Assembly (NCBI GenBank): GCA_027018875.1
Contig: JALUYA010000017.1
Span: forward strand, 16,935 to 80,934
Direction of reading: 5' to 3'
From: Gammaproteobacteria bacterium
GTDB taxonomy: Bacteria > Pseudomonadota > Gammaproteobacteria > JAKDMP01
DNA: 64,000 bases
Part shown: positions 58,783 to 64,000 of the stretch, piece by piece
How positions within the stretch are numbered: position 1 is the first letter of the stretch
Layout: every line of letters starts with the position of its first letter
The notes under the pieces: generated by a model
What the model saw: only the letters and a program-made list of their open reading frames with translations
Told to the model about the DNA's origin: nothing
Database searches by the model: none
Program-made: the position numbers and the translations under genes

Positions 58783-61485
58783 ATGAGTTCAAGAATTGTC
58801 CGCTATGCGGTTTTGGCCGGCGTCGTGGCGCTGGCCGCTTGCGCCGCCCCGTCAAACCGGCCGGCACAACCCCAGTCATCCGCTGCGGTCTCGCAGCAGG
58901 GAAACATACTCCGCACCCGGCTCAAGAACGGACTTCGGGTCGTGATTGTGCGCGATCCACTGGCCCCCGTCGTAACTCAGCAGATCACCTACTTCGTGGG
59001 TGCAAACGAGGCGCCGAAGGGCTTCCCCGGCATGGCGCACGCCCAGGAACACATGATGTTCCGTGGTGCACCGGGGCTTACAGCCAACCAGCTCGCGGGT
59101 ATTTATGCACGCATGGGCGGAGACATGAACGCCTACACCACCAACAGCATCACCTCCTATTTCTTCACCGTACCGGCGAATGATATCGGCGTCGCCTTGC
59201 ATGTCGGGGCGATTCGCATGGCCGGCGTGGACGACAGCGAGGCACTATGGAAAAAGGAGCGCGGCGCGATCGAGCAGGAAGTGGCGCGGGATCATTCCAG
59301 CCCCATCTACGTGCTTCTCAAAAAACTGCGGGCACACATGTTCACCGGCACCCCCTATGCGCACGACGCCCTCGGCACCAAGCCCTCGTTCGACAAGACG
59401 ACCGGGGCGATGCTGAAGAAATTCCACTCCACCTGGTATGCGCCGAATAACGCTCTGCTGGTCGTGGCGGGTGATGTTGACCCGCAGGCGGTGCTGGCCA
59501 AGGTCAAGGCGCTCTATGGCGCCATTCCCAAACGGAGGTTACCCGCCAAGCCGGCGATCAATCTGCAGGCGGTCACGGCCAAAACCTTCACCACACCGAG
59601 CGACCAGCCTTACGGGCTGGTGCTGGTGGCGTTTCGCATGCCCGGTTACCGCAGCCCCGACTATCCGGCCGCCGCGCTGGCCGCCCAGGTGCTCGCTTCC
59701 AAGCGTGGCCCGATCGCGGCGCTACGCTATCAGGGCAAGGCGCTGGCCGCGGGTTTTCAGATGCAGAGCATGCCCAAGGGGAGCATCGGTTTTGCCTATG
59801 CGGTGTACCCGCCGGGTGGTAATGTACAACAAGTCACCCGGGCGTTGGTCGCCGCGATCAAGCAAGTACGCAAGGACGGCATCGCTCCCAGCCTGGTAAC
59901 CGCCGCCAAACGCCGCACCGTTCTGCGCAGCGAATTGCAGCATAACTCGATCCCGAGGCTCGCCATCGCCTGGACCAATGCCATTGCCCTGGCGGGCCTG
60001 GATTCCCCCGCCGAGTCGGTGGCCCGACTACGCAAGGTCACGCCGGCGCAGGTCAATGCCCAGGTCCGCGCCAGCCTTGCGCTCGATCATGCGATTACGC
60101 TGGTTGCCGCCCCGACCCCCGGAGCCAAGCCCCGGGGTGGCAGCGGTTTCGGCGGCGCGGAGTCATTCGGCGGCAATCCCGGCAAACCCGCCGCGCTACC
60201 GGCCTGGGCGGCACAGGCCCTGGCAAAGCTGCCGCAACCCAGGCCATTCCTGCATCCCACCGACATGCGCCTACCGAATGGCCTGCGCCTGATCGTGCAG
60301 CCGTTGCATGTCAGCCGGACCATCAGCCTTTACGGTGCCGTACATCAGAACGAAGACATGGAGGCGCCCGCGGGCGAAGAGGGGATCGCGGGACTGCTGG
60401 GCAACCTGTTCGACTGGGGCCCCAAGGGCATGACGCGGCTCCAGTTCAACGCCGCCCAGGATAAAATCGGTGCCGACCTCTCGGTAGGGCCCCAATTCTC
60501 CTTAAAAGTGCTGCCGCGGTACTTCGAGCAGGGGGTAAAACTCCTGGCCGCCGCCCAGTTACATCCGGCGCTGCCGCGCACCGCCTTCCGCACCCAACAA
60601 ATACTCCTGGCACGCCAGTCCCAGGGGCAACTGCAAAGCCCACTGTTCAAGTTTCAGCGGGCGGTGGACCAGGCGTTGCTGCCGCAAGGCGATCCGGCAC
60701 TCAGGCTGGCGACGGGAAAGACCGTAATGAGCCTCACGCCGACGAAGCTGAAAACTTACTACGGCAAGGTTTATCGCCCCGATGAGACCACGATCGTCGT
60801 CATCGGCGATATCACCCCGCAAAAAGTGAAGGCCGTCATCGAAAAATATTTCGGCGGCTGGACGGCGACGGGGCCGAAGCCCGAAACCGTCTATCCCCTC
60901 GTGCCGCTTTCCAAGCCGAACCACATTTTCGTGCCCGATCCCATACGCAAACAGAACCGGGTGGTACTGGCTGAGACACTGGGACTGGATTTTACCAACC
61001 CGAGCCATTTTGCCCTGGATCTGGCCAACGACCTGCTTGGGGGTGGCTTCTACGCCAGCCCGCTGTACAAGGAATTGCGGGAACGGCGGGGCCTGGTGTA
61101 CTCCCTGAGTTCGCAGTTCAGCTTCAACCGCCACCGCGGCCGTTATACACTTCAATTCGGGGCCTACCCGGACAAGGTCAGCGAAGCCCGGCAGGTCGCG
61201 GTCAAGCTGCTTACCCAGGCCGGCGCGAAGCCGATGTCGCCCGAACAGTTGCACCTGGCCAAGGCCATCGGCCTGCGTCAAATCGAGCTGTCCAATCAGA
61301 GCGTGGACGCCATCGGTTGGGGTTGGGTCAATCGCAGCGAGGATGGCTTGCCGCTCGACTGGGATTATGTTATGTCCCGCCATTTCGAGAAGTTGACGGC
61401 ACCCGAGGTACAGCGGGCAATGAAAAAGTACCTGAATCCGAAGCGGTTTTCCGTCATCGTGCTGGGCCGACCGGTCAAGCACTGA
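58783..61485 (+). CDS. M16 family zinc metallopeptidase, two-domain lipoprotein
   Basis: Lipobox LAACAAP; zinc motif GMAHAQEHMMFRG (HxxEH); second M16 half with GLVYSLSSQFSFNRHRG. Confidence 0.93.
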   Translation: MSSRIVRYAVLAGVVALAACAAPSNRPAQPQSSAAVSQQGNILRTRLKNGLRVVIVRDPLAPVVTQQITYFVGANEAPKGFPGMAHAQEHMMFRGAPGLTANQLAGIYARMGGDMNAYTTNSITSYFFTVPANDIGVALHVGAIRMAGVDDSEALWKKERGAIEQEVARDHSSPIYVLLKKLRAHMFTGTPYAHDALGTKPSFDKTTGAMLKKFHSTWYAPNNALLVVAGDVDPQAVLAKVKALYGAIPKRRLPAKPAINLQAVTAKTFTTPSDQPYGLVLVAFRMPGYRSPDYPAAALAAQVLASKRGPIAALRYQGKALAAGFQMQSMPKGSIGFAYAVYPPGGNVQQVTRALVAAIKQVRKDGIAPSLVTAAKRRTVLRSELQHNSIPRLAIAWTNAIALAGLDSPAESVARLRKVTPAQVNAQVRASLALDHAITLVAAPTPGAKPRGGSGFGGAESFGGNPGKPAALPAWAAQALAKLPQPRPFLHPTDMRLPNGLRLIVQPLHVSRTISLYGAVHQNEDMEAPAGEEGIAGLLGNLFDWGPKGMTRLQFNAAQDKIGADLSVGPQFSLKVLPRYFEQGVKLLAAAQLHPALPRTAFRTQQILLARQSQGQLQSPLFKFQRAVDQALLPQGDPALRLATGKTVMSLTPTKLKTYYGKVYRPDETTIVVIGDITPQKVKAVIEKYFGGWTATGPKPETVYPLVPLSKPNHIFVPDPIRKQNRVVLAETLGLDFTNPSHFALDLANDLLGGGFYASPLYKELRERRGLVYSLSSQFSFNRHRGRYTLQFGAYPDKVSEARQVAVKLLTQAGAKPMSPEQLHLAKAIGLRQIELSNQSVDAIGWGWVNRSEDGLPLDWDYVMSRHFEKLTAPEVQRAMKKYLNPKRFSVIVLGRPVKH

Positions 61486-61496
61486 TAAAGATGCTA

Positions 61497-61525
61497 AGTA
61501 CCCCGGTGCAAAGCACCGGGGTACT
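61497..61525. terminator. Perfect 13-bp hairpin, possible bidirectional or factor-assisted terminator
   Basis: AGTACCCCGGTGC-AAA-GCACCGGGGTACT 12 bp after the M16 stop codon; no T-tract on the plus strand. Confidence 0.6.
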
Positions 61526-61785
61526 GGCGAAGCAATCAGACGCAATCCCGCCCGCTTGCCGCCCTGGAATATGCCCGCCGCTCAGGCTGTCGCGGCCCCT
61601 TCAGCAAACCGAAAAACCTGCGGCGACAGTAATCTCCTTACCGCTATATCCCCCTTGCATCCGTAAACCGGAAGCCGCTATTTCAGCCACACCGAACCGG
61701 GAAGCATCAAGAAATCGGGCCATTGTTCCTTGATGTAAAATATTTATCTTTCAGTCCCCGTTCTGCTCGGGAACCGGAGATCATC

Positions 61786-62562
61786 ATGTCCGTATCCCCC
61801 GGCGACACCCGTAGCCGCTATCGTATCGAGCTTGTCCAAAACCAGAAAATGCTTCGCGAAGCCCAGCAATTGCGATACCGGGTTTTCGCCGAAGAACTTG
61901 GCGCCCGGCTGCCGCATGCCGACGAAGGCCTGGACCGGGATCGCTACGATCCACACTGCGGACACATCCTCGTGCGGGATAAAACCAACGGCAACCTGGT
62001 TGCCTGCACCCGGGTTTTAAGCCCCGAGGGGGCGGCGGCGGCCGGCGGCTATTATTCCCAAGGGGAATTCGAGATCGGGGCCATCCTTGACCTGCCGGGA
62101 CGCGCCGTCGAAGTTGGGCGCACCTGCGTCGCCGCCGGTTACCGGAATGGGGCGGTCATCGGATTACTATGGCAAGGTATCGGCCGCCTGGTTAAAGATC
62201 ACCATGTCGATTACCTCTTTGGCTGCGCCAGCGTTCCACTCACCCCGGATCCGCTCTATGCTCACGCGGTCATCCGCGAATTATTGCAACGCCACCGAAG
62301 CGCGAACACCCCGCGGGTCAAGCCCCGGCATGAACTGCCACCGCTCGAATCCGGAGAAACCGAACTCACACCACGCCTGCCGCCCCTGATACGAACCTAT
62401 CTCAGCCTCGGCGCCCGGGCCTGCGGAGAGCCCTGCTGGGATCCGCTGTTCAAAGTGGCCGATCTTTTTATGCTGCTCAGCCTGCGTGAACTTGCCGTCA
62501 ACTTTGCCCGTCACTTCGCCCCCAACGAACAAGAGAATCCATCAGAAGCCGTCCGTGCGTAG
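61786..62562 (+). CDS. Ornithine-acyl-ACP N-acyltransferase OlsB-like (hemolysin-type GNAT)
   Basis: MLREAQQLRYRVFAEELGARLPHADEGLDRDRYDPHCGHILVRDKTNGNLVACTRVL; EIGAILDLPGRAVEVGRTCVAAGYRNGAVIGLLWQGI. Confidence 0.85.
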   Translation: MSVSPGDTRSRYRIELVQNQKMLREAQQLRYRVFAEELGARLPHADEGLDRDRYDPHCGHILVRDKTNGNLVACTRVLSPEGAAAAGGYYSQGEFEIGAILDLPGRAVEVGRTCVAAGYRNGAVIGLLWQGIGRLVKDHHVDYLFGCASVPLTPDPLYAHAVIRELLQRHRSANTPRVKPRHELPPLESGETELTPRLPPLIRTYLSLGARACGEPCWDPLFKVADLFMLLSLRELAVNFARHFAPNEQENPSEAVRA

Positions 62563-63316
62563 TCTGCGTGCAATTGGACTGACGGCCCTGGCGCTGATAC
62601 TCACCCCCTACGTAGCCTGGCGGCGCCATCGCGGGAAATATCCCGCAATCATCGGCTGGTGGTTTCGCCGCGTTACGCGCCTGCTCGGTTTGCAAATTTA
62701 CTCTTATGGCACGCCCGCAAAACAACCCGTCCTCTGGTGTGCCAATCACGTCTCCTGGCTCGACGCGATCGCACTCGGTACGATCACCGATTCCCGCTCC
62801 ATATCCAAGGCAGAGGTTCGGCGCTGGCCCCTGGTTGGTTTCTCGGCCCAGGCCATAGGCACCCTGTTTCTCAGCCGGGGCGACGGTGCCCACGCGATTT
62901 CGGAGCAATGCGCTGAAATTCTTGCCGCCGGTGAATCCTTGCTGATTTTTCCCGAAGGAACAACAACCGACGGGCGGCAGGTCTTGCGGTTCTATCCCCG
63001 ACTGTTCAAAATCGCCATCGAAACCGGCTGCCCGGTGCAGCCCATTGCGCTGGCATATTTCGATCCGGATGGCCAACCCAGCCGGATCGCCCCCTTTGTC
63101 GGCGACGATGCCCTGGTCCCTCACCTGATCCGGGTATTGCGCGCCGGAGATATCCGCCTGGAGATTCGGTTTCTGCCCCCGATCGACCCGGCAGGGAAAC
63201 AACGCCGCGCCCTGGCGGCCAAGGCCGAAAACGCAATCAGGCAAACCTTGAAGGAACGGCATTCGAGCGTTCCGGCGCCACGGAATCCGTCGGCCCGCAT
63301 CCACCAAGCGGATTGA
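62486..63316 (+). CDS. 1-acyl-sn-glycerol-3-phosphate acyltransferase (OlsA/PlsC-like)
   Basis: NHVSWLDAIAL (NHxxxxD), FPEGTTTDGRQVLRFYPRLFKIA; true start likely near 62556 (GTG), just at the OlsB-like stop. Confidence 0.88.
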   Translation: MNLPSTLPVTSPPTNKRIHQKPSVRSLRAIGLTALALILTPYVAWRRHRGKYPAIIGWWFRRVTRLLGLQIYSYGTPAKQPVLWCANHVSWLDAIALGTITDSRSISKAEVRRWPLVGFSAQAIGTLFLSRGDGAHAISEQCAEILAAGESLLIFPEGTTTDGRQVLRFYPRLFKIAIETGCPVQPIALAYFDPDGQPSRIAPFVGDDALVPHLIRVLRAGDIRLEIRFLPPIDPAGKQRRALAAKAENAIRQTLKERHSSVPAPRNPSARIHQAD

Positions 63317-63580
63317 CCGTCCCCCGGGTGCGGATAAACCGCTCCCCTTCCCCACCCCAATTGCCAGCGGAAACCGACAGCCCCGGCCGCATCCATCACC
63401 GGACGGCAGCCCCATCCCGAGCGGATATGCAAGCCAAAAACACCACCGCACGGAGGCTTGGCAACCTCCTGTTGCCTTGTCCCGGGCGGATCCAACTGCT
63501 AGCAAAGCCGGAACAAGCCATTGACAGGCTTCCCCGCAAAAGCTAAGGTAAAAATATTTGTATAAGTTATTCACATAAAA

Positions 63581-63889
63581 TTGATTCGTATTGACACAAG
63601 CAAGCCGGGGACAATTGCCCGCAATGAATTTTACCGATCCATGCGGCCAGGCAACGAATGCCAAGAACCGGCCCGACACGGTACGGGCCCTGTTCACCGG
63701 GAAATCCAGGAAAAACATACCGGACTGCACGAAGACAGCGGCGGTCCGCCCGTCTACGAACATATTCTGGAGGTTCTGAGTGAGCCGAAGCACAAAGAAT
63801 ACGACGAACTTTCCGAATGGGCCGGCGAAGACTTCGACCCCGAAGCCTTCGACCTCGATACCGTCAACGTTTCCTTAGGTAAGCTCTGA
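63581..63889 (+). pseudogene. C-terminal remnant of a plasmid pRiA4b ORF-3-like (IS1096 TnpR-like) protein
   Basis: DSGGPPVYEHILEVLSEPKHKEYDELSEWAGEDFDPEAFDLDTVN resembles the C-terminal end of that family; preceding sequence is not a recognisable N-terminal domain. Confidence 0.6.
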
Positions 63890-63950
63890 TTAATTCCCCT
63901 GATTTGGGATAATACGCGTTATGGATTTCTGCTGCACGGAGTAATCGGGG

Positions 63951-64000
63951 ATGCGCCAACAGAGTCTGTCCGAGGAAGGGTTCGAGAAGTATCGCAAGCC
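63951..64000 (+). mobile_element. Start of an IS5-like transposase, running off the window
   Basis: ATG-initiated MRQQSLSEEGFEKYRKP resembles IS5-family transposase N-termini (MRQxTLA..FE.YRK..RR); only 16-17 codons visible. Confidence 0.55.

Noticed and set aside
62498-63793. 431-aa minus-strand ORF
   Set aside because: Antisense to the olsA-like gene and intergenic DNA; composition not protein-like

Overview
This is a gene-dense, high-GC, chromosome-like window that looks gammaproteobacterial. That assignment rests on gene content and synteny read by eye, since no database search was possible. It carries about 56 supportable protein-coding genes, most in recognisable housekeeping neighbourhoods: nfeD-slipin; ygfZ/GST/nadK-recN-fur-bamE-rnfH-ratA-smpB; a two-subunit pyruvate dehydrogenase operon (E1alpha-E1beta-E2); a 1608-aa NAD-glutamate dehydrogenase; rarA-lolA-ftsK / trxB-GNAT-aat-OMP-infA; an ABC transporter with a fused double permease; a compact glycosyltransferase cluster (37.7-42.7 kb); ABC exporter plus Ap4A phosphorylase; ggt-dadA; rpiA; and ygfA-(6S RNA)-zapA-zapB-like / ygfB-pepP-ubiH-ubiI. 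The last part holds a beta-lactamase-fold protein, an M16 peptidase, olsBA-like ornithine lipid genes and, at the right edge, a transposon-gene remnant abutting the start of an IS5-like transposase. The most notable items are: (1) a 97-aa histone H1-like protein built from 11 perfect ATRKKT hexapeptide repeats, with polarised 18-bp DNA repeat variants and its own promoter and terminator; (2) an unannotated 6S RNA between zapA and the 5-FCL gene; (3) a 111-bp convergent coding overlap between two glycosyltransferases; (4) several strong unexplained intergenic inverted repeats; (5) an E2 active-site motif variant. I found no CRISPR array, tRNA, rRNA or clear defence system. No wholly new multi-gene system is convincingly demonstrated.
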